Below, piece by piece: positions 7,743 to 16,488 of a stretch of 22,718 bases of DNA. Numbering within the stretch: position 1 is the stretch's first letter; each line of letters starts with the position of its first letter. The position numbers were made by a program, and so were the translations under genes. This DNA is from Chara braunii (lineage: Eukaryota > Streptophyta > Charophyceae > Charales > Characeae): contig BFEA01000309.1 of the NCBI GenBank assembly GCA_003427395.1, positions 1,679,325-1,702,042 of the forward strand, given 5' to 3'. The notes under the pieces were generated by a model. The model did no database searches, was not told where the DNA came from, and saw nothing but the letters and a program-made list of their open reading frames with translations.

Positions 7743-8240
7743 ATGAGTAACGAGAAATGTGAGATGCGTATAACAGGAAGGTTGACTGGGCAAATCGCTT
7801 GTATCGGCATACAACTAGTCCATCGGGAGAAGCTAACTGTGATAGAAGAGGCGGAGTGCACCCGACGAGCTGTACGGAAGGCGCGAGTGACCGGACTCTG
7901 GGTAGGGGAAGAGAGTGCGTGCTTGATCAACTATTCGCTGCGCGTTACCCCTTTTGACGAGCCACGTCTAAATAGGGCATGGCGTGAGACTTCTAGCGAA
8001 GCTAANAGGCTCCTGGAGGATGAAGCAGAGNAAGCTGGAGATCTGGTGGAGATCATAGGGNAAAGTTCAGTTCTCAGAATACTCCAGGCACACAACCGGT
8101 ATTGGAATGAGTACCTCCAGACTCTATCAGATATTGAAGACTTTGGGGATATAGACGATTTTGAGACATTCTATAAGTTTTTGGAGGAATCCACAGANAG
8201 AGTCCTGCTAGCTNTGGCACTAATCGCAGCGGAGTGTTAG
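7743..8240 (+). CDS. Accessory protein I, possibly a distant family-3 member
   Basis: 165 aa from ATG 7743, 6 bases after the previous stop with AGGAGG between them. The middle (RAWRETSSEA.RLLEDEAE..GDLVEI) resembles the TWRRVAWALREEEKRL..GKIVEV region of protein J. The N-terminal part lacks the PYEVV motif, so kinship is tentative. The C-terminal part is acidic and aromatic (DIEDFGDIDDFETFYKFLEE). Five N bases interrupt the reading (8006, 8032, 8061, 8198, 8214). No known domain. Confidence 0.55.
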   Translation: MSNEKCEMRITGRLTGQIACIGIQLVHREKLTVIEEAECTRRAVRKARVTGLWVGEESACLINYSLRVTPFDEPRLNRAWRETSSEAXRLLEDEAEXAGDLVEIIGXSSVLRILQAHNRYWNEYLQTLSDIEDFGDIDDFETFYKFLEESTXRVLLAXALIAAEC

Positions 8241-8258
8241 ATACCTCATGGAAGAGAG

Positions 8259-8756
8259 ATGNCATTATCAGAAGCAGAGCTAGCGAGGAGGAGAAGGAGA
8301 TTCGNGGTTNGGGGTGGTCCTTACGAATTTGAACACGAGAAAGTACTTGCTGAATTAAGCGCTTTAGGGGGACGAGAAATCTTTCCGTATGAGGTAGTTA
8401 AGTACCAAGTGCAGAACAGTGGAATTGAACGCAATCAATACTATATTATGACCGTCCGGTTTCATGACCTAGAGGTGTATCACGTTGGTATATATNTGCC
8501 TAAAGNAAGAGAAGNGTTTTGCATATACGGAAGGACTTGGAGGAGAGTTGCGTGGGCATTGAGAGAAGAGGAAAAGAGGTTAGGAAGTCTAGGAAAGATT
8601 GTGGAGGTCTGCGACGACATCACTATTTTTGACNGTCTGCCTAGGCCGCCTGTCCCATACCAAGTGTTAGAGCAGAACAAATGGGAAGNTGTAGTTGGAT
8701 TCANTCGGACAGTCAAGACTGACGGCAAGCTCAAAAAGAGCGTTAAGGATGAATAG
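8259..8756 (+). CDS. Accessory protein J (family 3), unrecognised
   Basis: 165 aa from ATG 8259, 18 bases after the previous stop. Landmarks: an Arg-rich N-terminus (residues 10-14), PYEVVKY at 43-49, a strand ITVRF-like MTVRFHDLEVY, then YGRTWRR, a charged helix, and LPRPPV at 127-132. The following gene repeats the same order with similar spacing. Several N bases fall in it (among them 8262, 8305, 8310, 8496, 8506, 8515). The fold is not recognised. Only TAG plus 9 bases separates it from the next ATG. Confidence 0.62.
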   Translation: MXLSEAELARRRRRFXVXGGPYEFEHEKVLAELSALGGREIFPYEVVKYQVQNSGIERNQYYIMTVRFHDLEVYHVGIYXPKXREXFCIYGRTWRRVAWALREEEKRLGSLGKIVEVCDDITIFDXLPRPPVPYQVLEQNKWEXVVGFXRTVKTDGKLKKSVKDE

Positions 8757-8765
8757 GATGCGCGG

Positions 8766-9261
8766 ATGAGTAAAGATACGACCATCCCTGAGCGCGAGTT
8801 AGAAGCTAGAAGAGAAAGGTTTCTGACGGGCAACAGACCTTCGGACACGGAGTTGGCGAAAGTCTGCGACCAGTTGAGTTCTTTGGGGCGAAGAAAAGTA
8901 GTTCCGTACGAAGTAGTGACATACGAGTTAGTGGACAGACGATGGGAGCAGATACGCCTTTACATTATCACCGTTAGGTTCTTTGCATTGGAGATGTATG
9001 ATGTTAGGATTTACGTCCCTAGTTGAGCGAAAACGTGATTTAGTTTACGGTCGATGTTGGGAGCGTGCGGAAGAAGTCGTTGAGAATGAGCGGGATAGGC
9101 TCCTGGCGCTAGGTAAGGAGGTAATCTGGGACACCCGAATTACGCTCTTTCAGGGGTTACCCAGACCTCCTGTANTGCGTCAGGTGGTTCGAGGGAGAAG
9201 CAATGAGGCAGTGGTTGGCTTAGCGCTTAGATGCTTTAAGTTTGATGGCCTTAGGGGGTGA
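8766..9261 (+). pseudogene. Accessory protein K (family 3), frameshifted copy
   Basis: Begins at ATG 8766 and matches protein J from the start: PYEVVTY at residues 47-53 and IITVRFFALEMY. The frame stops at TGA 9024-9026, but the rest of the family match (YGRCWERAEEV, then LPRPPV) continues one base out of frame to TGA 9259-9261. Comparison with J places one extra base between about 9019 and 9046. It is either a mutation or an assembly error; one N lies at 9175. J and K are a tandem duplication. Confidence 0.65.
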
Positions 9262-9490
9262 TTACCCGCGGGCAGGAGCTCGCGTTGTGCATCATGGGTT
9301 AAGCGATCTAGCGCGAAGAGCGTTTGTTGATATACGGGAGTATCTGAGATCTTGTGCGCTGGAAGAGTTGAGGAAGATCGCGACAGGGATTTGTAGGAGA
9401 GTGAGGACATCAGAAGCCAAAGTCATAGAGATTAGGAGAGGTGTTCGTTGCATAGAACAACAGAAGGGAGAACTTTATTTTGACTCATGA
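9245..9490 (+). CDS. Small accessory protein L, unrecognised
   Basis: 81 aa from ATG 9245, overlapping the last 17 bases of frame K in another frame. The content is basic and helical (LARRAFVDIREYLRS, LRKIATGICRRVR) with VIEIRRGVRCIEQ near the end, faintly like LEIRRGQRYVEF of protein C. It is the last frame before the repeat block that precedes gag. It could be a genuine small gene or a chance frame in purine-rich DNA. Confidence 0.4.
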   Translation: MALGGDYPRAGARVVHHGLSDLARRAFVDIREYLRSCALEELRKIATGICRRVRTSEAKVIEIRRGVRCIEQQKGELYFDS

Positions 9491-9584
9491 ATTTTAGGTA
9501 TCGAGCGTGAGCACGAGATACGAGATGAGGCTGGGAGACTTGTTACGATTCTGAGAGCGGTCACAGACGAGTGATTAATACTTT

Positions 9585-9672
9585 CATAGGTTCGGCCGCG
9601 GATTTTTTTATAGGTCCAGGCTGCGGATTCATTCATAGGTCCGGGCTGCGGATTCATTCATAGGTCCAGCCT
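9585..9672 (+). repeat. 24-25-bp tandem repeat before gag
   Basis: About 3.5 copies of a unit like CATAGGTCCGGGCTGCGGATTCATT, with TAGG at 9587/9588, 9611, 9636 and 9661. The last two full units are nearly identical and the first is more diverged. The stretch 9491-9711 has no gene on either strand. The array sits 40 bases upstream of the Gag start and may be a spacer or translation-control element. Confidence 0.8.
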
Positions 9673-11556
9673 ATCGGTGCTGAACCGCTAAATCAGATAA
9701 GGGGGAAGTATATGGAATCTGATACAATGGGGCCGCATCCAGACGAGGAACAGGCGGTGTATCGAGCGTCGCCGGACCGGGCTCTGCGAGACCTCAAAGA
9801 GCGCCTTCGACAGAACGCCCCACTGAGGTGCGTAGAGCAGCCGGATGATGGCGAGCCCGAGGTGATGGCACCTCCTGTCGTCACCGAGCCCAACAGAGCA
9901 GCGCCGATAGAGCGACCTAACATACAAACCGAGCCTCCGAGTTTTCGGCGCGAATTATTTATTCAACGCCCATCTATGTATGAGCGTAGGGAGGATAGAG
10001 GCTACCTAGGAAGAGAAGACTGGAGAGACCAATTCATTAGGGAGCAGCTTTGGAGAGATTGGGAGAAAGCTGCGATATCCAGACGAGTATTTGACCCAGA
10101 GACAGGGGAAACACACTCCCTGCCAGACGAGACAAGATATAGGCTCATCATCTCACATCAGCCCTCAGAGTTGGATACTAGACCACCTGTTTTGAAAGGG
10201 TGTGGTATAACGGAATATATCGAAAAGTGGGAGTTGCACGCATACCGAAGTCAGTGGACAGAGGATGAGATTATAAACAACTTCTTGTTTAATGTGGACC
10301 CAAGCTTGAGCCAAGAGATTAAAGAGGCTCGACCAAAAGATAGGCGATGGGCTACTTATAAAGTCAATCTATACGAACTCTACAAACTAGAAGATGTTAA
10401 GTATTCTATCCGGGACTTGGAGCAGCTAACCCAAGGAGAGGGCGAAAGTGTCCGGGCCTTCGGAAAGCGGTTCCAGAAGGTATCTGATGCCCTTATGGCA
10501 AAAGGGAAGTTGTCAGAGGTAGAAAGATGCACGATTTTCCTTGGGCAGCTACCGAAAGGGAAGCAAAAGGCAGTGTTGAGAGAGACGCCTCACGATAAGC
10601 TAGAATTCACTGCGTTGCTCAAGTTGGCCATGAAGGCTGAGGCAGATGACTACAAGGACTTACTCTGGAGAGGCATGCAGCACCGAGATTTTTTCCTCTA
10701 TCAGGAATACGGGACCGACAGGTGCCCAGATTTCAACGACAAACCTTGGGCAGAGCGACGTTATATGATGGATAGAGATAGACCCCTACAGTCAAAGGAT
10801 AATGATGCTATCATAGAAGAGATGCAAGAGAAGATGAAGGCAATGGCAAGGCAATTGGCAAATTTTGAAACGAAGGTCGGAACTACATACCGGGATAAAC
10901 CCGGGTCACCTTATTCCTTACGATGGGATGGCCGCAATACTGACCCATGGAGAAGCGTCGAAGACCATAATCCCCGCACACTGGCCGACTATCGCGCGAG
11001 GGAAAGAGATGAGGATGAGCGTCGGCGTAGAGACGAGGATGATCGTAGACGTAGGGATGAAGAGGATCGAAGGCCGAGAGAAGAAGACGATCGGAGACGA
11101 AAAGAAGACGAAGAGAGGAGGCATCGGGATGATAATATAGACAGAGACCGCCGGCGTGATGGGTACCGAGGGGGACATTCTTACAGTCGAGGAGACAGAA
11201 CCGACTAGTATCCGCGCAGTCCCAGAGACCAGTACCCACGCAGTCCCAGATACGGTGGAAATGCCGAAGGGTACCGGAGCCCGAGCAATTTTAATTCGAG
11301 GGATAGAGAGAGCTCCCGCGGACGATGGGAGTCGGATAGAGACCGCCGAGATGGATACGGAAGCAGCTATGAGCGGGCAGAGAGAGGTGATCGTAGAGAA
11401 GAGCCACGGGGGTAGTATGAGAGAGGAGGATATCCTGCGTCGCCAGGGTATCCCAAGTCCCCAAACTACCCCAGATCTCCTGGGCCATCTAATCAGGATG
11501 CGAGACGACCGGCGGTTAGGTCAGCGGAGGAACGACCCCCTACCCCTAGGAACTCC

Positions 11557-11598
11557 TGTATCTATTGCAGGAGAGATGATCACCTCAAGAGAGACTGC
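11557..11598 (+). other. CCHC zinc knuckle of Gag nucleocapsid
   Basis: The codons read C-I-Y-C-R-R-D-D-H-L-K-R-D-C, an exact C-X2-C-X4-H-X4-C knuckle with basic residues around it. This motif binds element RNA during packaging in retroelements. It lies downstream of both TAG stops, so it is made only if they are bypassed. Confidence 0.95.
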
Positions 11599-12229
11599 CC
11601 TGACCTCAAACGGGCGATAGATGAGAGGCATGTCGTACTTGATGATCGCAAGTACGTCAAGAGGGCGGATAACCTCGGCGATGTATCGATGTTTCCCTCT
11701 ATGAAGGAGAACGTGGAAGTTAGGCGAGTAGTACCGAACAAGGGTAAAGGGGTTGCGATAACCCAAAGCGTGAGACTGAGTCTATCTTCTGATGAGGAGA
11801 GCCCTATGACGCCCATACGGGTGGCAGCGACTAAGTCCGCTAGGGCTTCCTCCTCTAAGAAGGATGACACTGATTACGTAATGGCAGAGAAGGATGGACA
11901 AAGGATTGAAGGAGAAGAAGTTATACTTTCCCCACGCAAACGTGGGGCGAGAAAGTTCACGATGAAGAGTACTCTGGATGACATAGACACGGTCGAACCT
12001 CTTAGACGCGCTCTCAGGCAGCCTATGCAGTGCACGATCCTAGAGTATTTAGCGGTCTCGAGGCCAGCACGGGATGAATTGCAGATGATTACGCATAAGA
12101 CACGTATTCCCCTGAGCGACGAGGTCCAAATGGCGACTAAACAAGAGGAGATACCCACTGTTGCTGTATCAAGTGTGGTCGCCAAGGCGGATCGTGCTGC
12201 GACGGTGTTCTTAGATGGGACAGAAGGGG

Positions 12230-12560
12230 TGCCCCCTGACAAGTTTTATATCCTGGGCAGCGGGACAATACAGACTACCCTTAATGACGAAATAGTTCTT
12301 CATGCAGTTATTGATAACGGCAGCGAGGTTGTTATCATCGATGAGGGTCTGGCTATCCGATTGGGATTAGACCTTGATAAGTCATTCAAATTTGAGATAG
12401 AGACCGCCGATGGAAGAAAGCAAAAGGTCACCGGGGTTTGCCACAAGGCTGCAATTGAGGTCGAAGGGCTGAGAGTGACGATGCCTGTTTTCGCGGTTCG
12501 GGATTGCAACGCAGAGTTATTATTGGGGCGGACATGGCTGAGTCACGTCCAAGCAGTTAC
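12230..12560 (+). other. Retropepsin-like aspartic protease domain
   Basis: The catalytic loop reads A-V-I-D-N-G-S-E-V with the Asp at 12313-12315. Asn replaces the usual Ser/Thr of D-S/T-G. The flap region and the later hydrophobic motif LLLGRTWL match the I-L-G-x-x-W-L element of Ty3 proteases. It would cut the Gag-Pol polyprotein as a dimer in the particle. It lies at the C-terminal side of the gag frame, before the frameshift signal. Confidence 0.85.
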
Positions 12561-12863
12561 TATAGAACGGTCGGATGGAAGCCAGATGCTTTCCATCAAG
12601 CGTCCAGACGGTGGGCGGATTATGATGGAGACGGTAGAGCCTCGGGATCCGAGGAATAGAGCGGTTCTCGCCGCAGGGGGCCGTGTACCAGTTCCCCTTG
12701 CGAGTCGATCCCTAAGCTTTCGCAAAAAGAAGTATGGACCTCTGCTTACAGAAGAAGAAGGTCAGATAGTCGAAGTCGAGGATTTAGGGACTCGGGTACG
12801 TGTAGGAAGGAACGCCTATCCTAAGGCAGAAGATGAGGAATTCGGAGGGATGATATCTGTGTC

Positions 12864-12894
12864 TTTTTTAAGGGCACAGCCCCCTACGAGGGGC
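12864..12894 (+). promoter_or_regulatory. Candidate -1 ribosomal frameshift signal between Gag-Pro and Pol
   Basis: In the gag frame the codons are TCT TTT TTA AGG, which presents the canonical heptamer T TTT TTA at 12864-12870, the one used by HIV-1. Slipping back one base enters exactly the frame that encodes RT, and both frames are open through the overlap up to 12918. Ten bases downstream CCCCT (12881-12885) pairs with AGGGG (12889-12893) across a 3-base loop, with a further G-C pair outside one bulge. Gag-Pro would then terminate 16 codons later. The alternative is an accidental base loss in a T run. Confidence 0.6.
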
Positions 12895-14510
12895 GACCAA
12901 AAAGACACAAGACAGTAGCTCAGAAGGTTAAGCCGGCAGCTGTAGCACGAGAGCGATCCACATCGGGTGGAGTATCTGAAGAAGAGATCGCTAGAGAGAT
13001 TAAAGAAAAGAAAAGGAAGGAGCCGCAACGGCTGACAGAAAAGAGGATAGCGGAGATTGACATAGGCGATGGGAATCTAACTGAGCCGGAGAAAGAGCGA
13101 GTGTTGGAAGTCCTTAAGTCTTGCGACAAAGCTATAGCATTCAGTGACGCGGAGAGAGGAAGGATTGACCCTAGATATGCTAAGCCTGCAAGGATCTACA
13201 CGATTTCACATACGCCATGGAATGACGCAGGGTGGAAGTTTGCTCAGAAAGAGAGGGAAGAGGTGATCTCCTTTCTTAAAGAGAAGATGGCGTCACACGT
13301 AGCCGAGCCTTGTGACAGCACTTATGCGAACAGATGACTCTTCTTAAGGAAGCCTAACGGAAAGATTCGGAAGATTCAAGATCTTCAGAAGGTCAACGCT
13401 GTGACGATTCGGGATGTAGTCTCGGTACCGCACGTTGATATGCTAGCAGAAGGAGCGGCAGGCAGATCGATTTATTCTGTCTGCGATTTATTTTCAGGAT
13501 ACGACGAGATACCACTAGATCCGAGAGATAGGCATCTCACAGCCATGCACACGCCGCTCGGATTAGTGGAGATGATGGTGGTTCCGATGGGATGGACCAA
13601 TGGAGTAGCAGTCTTTCAAAGAGCCATGGTAGCGGTTCTGAAAGACTTTATCCCTGATAAAGTAGAGGTTTTCCTCGACGACTTTCCGATAAAAAGGCCG
13701 GTGTTGAAAGATGAGACGGAAGTCGTTCCTAGCGTCAGGAGGTTCGTAGAGCAACACCTAACGGACATTTACGTTGTTTTGGAACAACTAGATGATGGTA
13801 ACCTGACGGTTAGAGGGACAAAGAGTCGATGGGTCGTATCGACGATTAAAATTCTAGGGTTTATATGCAATGCGAAAGGCCGACGACCCGACCCTGGGAA
13901 GCTGGAGAAGTTGTTGAATTGGCCGACTCCATTGCACAGCGCAACTGAAGTTCGTCAGTTTTTAGGGGTTGTTGGTTATTGGCGGATTTTTATACGAGGA
14001 TATGCGGAAAAGGCTAAACCTCTGCGCACACTTCTCAGGAATACTGAGAAGTTCTACTGGGATTCTCCTCAAGAGCTAGCAGTACGGTCCCTCAAGGAAG
14101 AATTTAAGGAAGGCGAAAAAATTCTGGGTGTGCCATTCTTTGAGGACGAGACGACCCGACCTTTCATAGTATCTACGGATGCTGGACCATGTTCGGTTAG
14201 GGGATTGCTCTCTCAAAAGGGCGTCGAAGGCAAAGAGAGGCCATTGAGGTTCGAGAGCCGGACACTCGACACTGCAGAACGAAACTACAGCCAGTTTAAG
14301 AAGGAGGTGTTGGCTGTTCTACGGTGCTTAGATACCTTTAGGCATTACATATACGGGAGACGATTCGTTTTTAGGGTAGACCCTACAGCCGTAGCTTCAG
14401 TCCTACAGAAGGACTTCAGTCTGACGGATCCTACGATCGCACGATGGCTGATCAGGATTCGACTTTATGACTATACGGTAGAGAGGATTTCAGGGGCAAA
14501 AACGTTGTAG
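12870..14510 (+). pseudogene. pol: Pol part 1: reverse transcriptase and RNase H, one TGA lesion
   Basis: The frame is open from before 12870 and carries RT and RNase H to TAG 14508-14510. A TGA at 13335-13337 replaces an expected Trp codon just before the LRKPNGKIR segment of RT. RT motifs: VCDLFSGYD with the first catalytic Asp at 13485-13487, MGWTNGVAVFQ, and F-L-D-D with the Asp pair at 13677-13682 (Phe-Leu instead of Tyr-Val/Ile). Then GFICNAKGRRPDP and the VRQFLGVVGYWR thumb region. RNase H acidic residues: Asp 14178-14180, Glu 14304-14306, Asp 14379-14381. The last part of RNase H (VADGLSR) continues one base out of frame from 14507. The protein copies element RNA into DNA in cytoplasmic particles. 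Confidence 0.92.
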
Positions 14511-16339
14511 CCGATGGACTTTCGCGGATTCCCATCGAGGCAGAGCGACCCATATCGGTTGCTGCCCTGACTGTAGCTGAGCCTAGACGGACGGATCGCT
14601 TCCTAATCAATCTTTATGAAGGTAAGTACTGCATTATAGGACTGCATCTGTCAGGAGAAGAAAGCACAGATTCGGATATCCAGAGACAGGCGACACAGTA
14701 CTGTCTTAGAGCTGGGCATTTGTTTCGTCGACCTATAGGAGCAGGGATGCCTCTTCGGGTAATCTGCGACCCAGAGGAGAAGCAGTCCATAGTAGCTGAG
14801 TTGCATGACGGTGTAGTCGGAGGACATAGAGGAGTAAAAGGTACATATGAGAAAGTTCGCAGACTATATTGGTGGGAAGGACAGTACAAGGATGTTGAAA
14901 AGTACTGCGAAACTTGTGAGGACTGTCAGAAGAGGTCTCTTATCCGATATAAGGAACCACTTCATCCTTCATATCCTACTAGACCAGGAGAGAAAGTGCA
15001 TATTGATCTGGTGAAGATGCCAAGGGGTGTAGGGAACATGAACTATGTAGTGAACATCAGGGATGATTTCACTGGCTTCGTCGATGGCAAGCCTATCAGG
15101 ACGAAGGCAGCAAGAGAAGTTAAGAACTTCGTCCTCGAGTATCTGTCTAGATACGGATGTGTCAGTAAGATTGTGATGGATAGAGGAGCAAAGTTCCTAG
15201 CAGACGAGGTACAGAGCGTATTCAAGGGAGCAGGAGCTAGAGTGTCTATAGCTACTGCCTATCATCCACAGTCGAATGCGCCTGTAGAACGGGGCCACCA
15301 GTCATTGATAGCGTCCCTATCCAAGTAGTGTAGAGGAAAGGATAGCGACTGGCCTAAGTATTTCCGATATGCGATATGGGCAGATAACGTTACGGTGCGA
15401 GCCAGCACTGGGTACCCACCTTACACGCTTTGGTTTGGGAGGCACTGTCCTCTACCTATAGAATTGCACGTCGATAGTTGGACTACGGTTAATTGGGCGG
15501 ATAACATGACACGGGTACTGTCTCTTATACACATCTAGATGTGTATAAGAGACAGGTGGGCGGATAACATGACACGGGTAGAATTGCTGGCAGCTAGGAC
15601 TAGGCAGATAGCTTACGGACTAGAGGATAATCTCATGACTGCAGCTAATCAACTAGCGGTAGAAAGAGAGAAAAGTAAAGTAAGATGGGAAAAAGATGTC
15701 AGGATCAGAAAAGAAAAGATCAAGGTCGGTGATATGGTGCTCCTCTACAACGCCGCCTTGGAAAGAACATGGACCGGAAAGCTAGCTAACAGATGGATGG
15801 GACCCTATCGTGTTGTTGGTGCGTTAAGCTGGGGAGCTTACATGATTGCTGAGCTAAATGGGTCAAAGTGGAAACATGCTATGGCAGGAGCTAGACTGAA
15901 GTTGTTTAGGTCAAGGGAGACCCCCACTCCTGCGCCAAGACCGTTAGATCCTAAAGGGAAGGGTAAAGCTAAGATAGTGGACGAAGGACCACCAAGACGG
16001 TTCGAGATAGGTGAGAGTTCAAGGAAGAGGAAGAGAGTGGAAACCAGGAGAGTGAAGGGCCTAACGCTAGGTGAGAAAAGAAAATGGGTTTTTGTTCTAC
16101 AAAGGCCTAAGAGGAAAGTCCGTATTAAAAAGGGGGACACAACTGTCGCACGAGCTCCCCTACGGAGAAAAAAGCGAAGGGTTATTCCGACACCAAAATC
16201 CGAACGACCGCGACATAAGAGAGGGAGGGAGCACCCTCTCAGCCCACGAGTTCCTGAGAAAACTAGACGGCAGACAGACAAGAGGAGGCACTTGCGTAGA
16301 GCGCGAGCGGTCCACTTAGACCTGCTACGTTTCGTCTAA
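14507..16339 (+). pseudogene. pol: Pol part 2: end of RNase H and integrase with GPY/F module and basic tail
   Basis: Starts out of frame with the preceding part, at VADGLSR. The HHCC finger appears as H-D-G-V-V-G-G-H then C-E-T-C-E-D-C. The catalytic core has Asp 15005-15007, Asp 15179-15181 and Glu 15287-15289, with exactly 35 residues between the last two (D,D35E). A TAG at 15326-15328 interrupts an otherwise continuous frame (the text resumes with KDSDWPKYFRYAIWADN). A sequencing adapter at 15518-15555 adds an artificial TAG; with its duplicated flank it adds 63 bases, so the frame is kept. The GPY/F module (NRWMGPYRV) is at about 15787-15811. A tail of about 140 residues very rich in Lys and Arg ends at TAA 16337-16339, and I see no chromodomain. 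Integrase inserts the cDNA into host chromosomes. Confidence 0.92.
15494..15580. other. Assembly artefact: Nextera mate-pair junction adapter with duplicated flank
   Basis: 15518-15536 is CTGTCTCTTATACACATCT, the Tn5 mosaic end, and 15537-15555 is its exact reverse complement; together they are the Nextera mate-pair junction. The 24 bases at 15494-15517 recur at 15557-15580, on the other side. Translation across it gives the familiar MCIRDR contaminant. Leaving out the 38 bases, the following G and one flank copy gives an uninterrupted integrase frame. Confidence 0.98.
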
Positions 16340-16354
16340 TCTTAGCGGAGCGGG

Positions 16355-16488
16355 CTCGACGGGGGTGTCGAGAGGAGGTCCGGGCTTGTTTGTCGGGCGA
16401 CCGAAGGCCAGTCGGTCGCCCTAATACCGGAAAATTGACCTATAGAAAACTTGTCTAAGGAGGAATCGGTCGGCGCTTTCATCCGACC
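16355..16488 (+). promoter_or_regulatory. Three hairpins directly after pol
   Basis: CTCGAC (16355-16360) pairs with GTCGAG (16367-16372). GGGCGACCGA (16395-16404) pairs perfectly with TCGGTCGCCC (16412-16421) across a 7-base loop. GGTCGG (16468-16473) pairs with CCGACC (16483-16488). The cluster begins 16 bases after the pol stop and may stabilise or export the RNA; the function is not known. Confidence 0.65.

Larger units (their letters stand above)
9712..12918 (+). pseudogene. gag: Gag-protease polyprotein with two in-frame TAG stops
   Basis: A single frame runs from ATG 9712 to TAG 12916-12918, broken by TAG at 11206-11208 and TAG at 11413-11415. Residues about 164-320 (CGITEYIEKWE to LKLAMKAEADD) form the Ty3-type Gag core that builds the particle. 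From about residue 428 there is an Arg/Asp/Glu-rich tail, then Y-P-R-S-P type repeats beyond the first stop. A CCHC knuckle for RNA binding follows at 11557-11598. The protease part starts near 12230. Reading resumes perfectly after both stops, so these are point lesions, though suppression of the stops cannot be excluded. The start is supported by the beginning of coding character and the repeat block just upstream. Its 3' end overlaps the pol frame in the -1 phase, with a slippery heptamer at 12864. Confidence 0.88.

Noticed and set aside
7734-7745. TAA-AGGAGG-ATG as a bacterial ribosome-binding site, hence bacterial or phage DNA
   Set aside because: The tRNA-Asp primer site, LTRs and Ty3 enzymes show a eukaryotic element; purine-rich composition yields AGGAGG by chance.
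7376-7930. 184-aa reverse-strand frame opposite genes H and I
   Set aside because: The plus-strand frames fit the tight head-to-tail cluster; the reverse frame is Ser/Phe/Leu-rich as expected for an antisense shadow.
14499-14510. Programmed -1 frameshift at GCA AAA ACG between RNase H and integrase
   Set aside because: The sequence does not fit X XXY YYZ, and the break falls inside the RNase H domain, so a one-base deletion is more likely.
11206-15328. Three TAG stops in gag and integrase as evidence that UAG is read as an amino acid
   Set aside because: Other frames here end naturally at TAG, and lesions also include TGA and phase shifts, so ordinary decay is simpler.
15539-15580. Start codon for a separate integrase C-terminal gene at 15539
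   Set aside because: The ATG is inside the sequencing adapter; without the artefact the frame is continuous with the upstream integrase.
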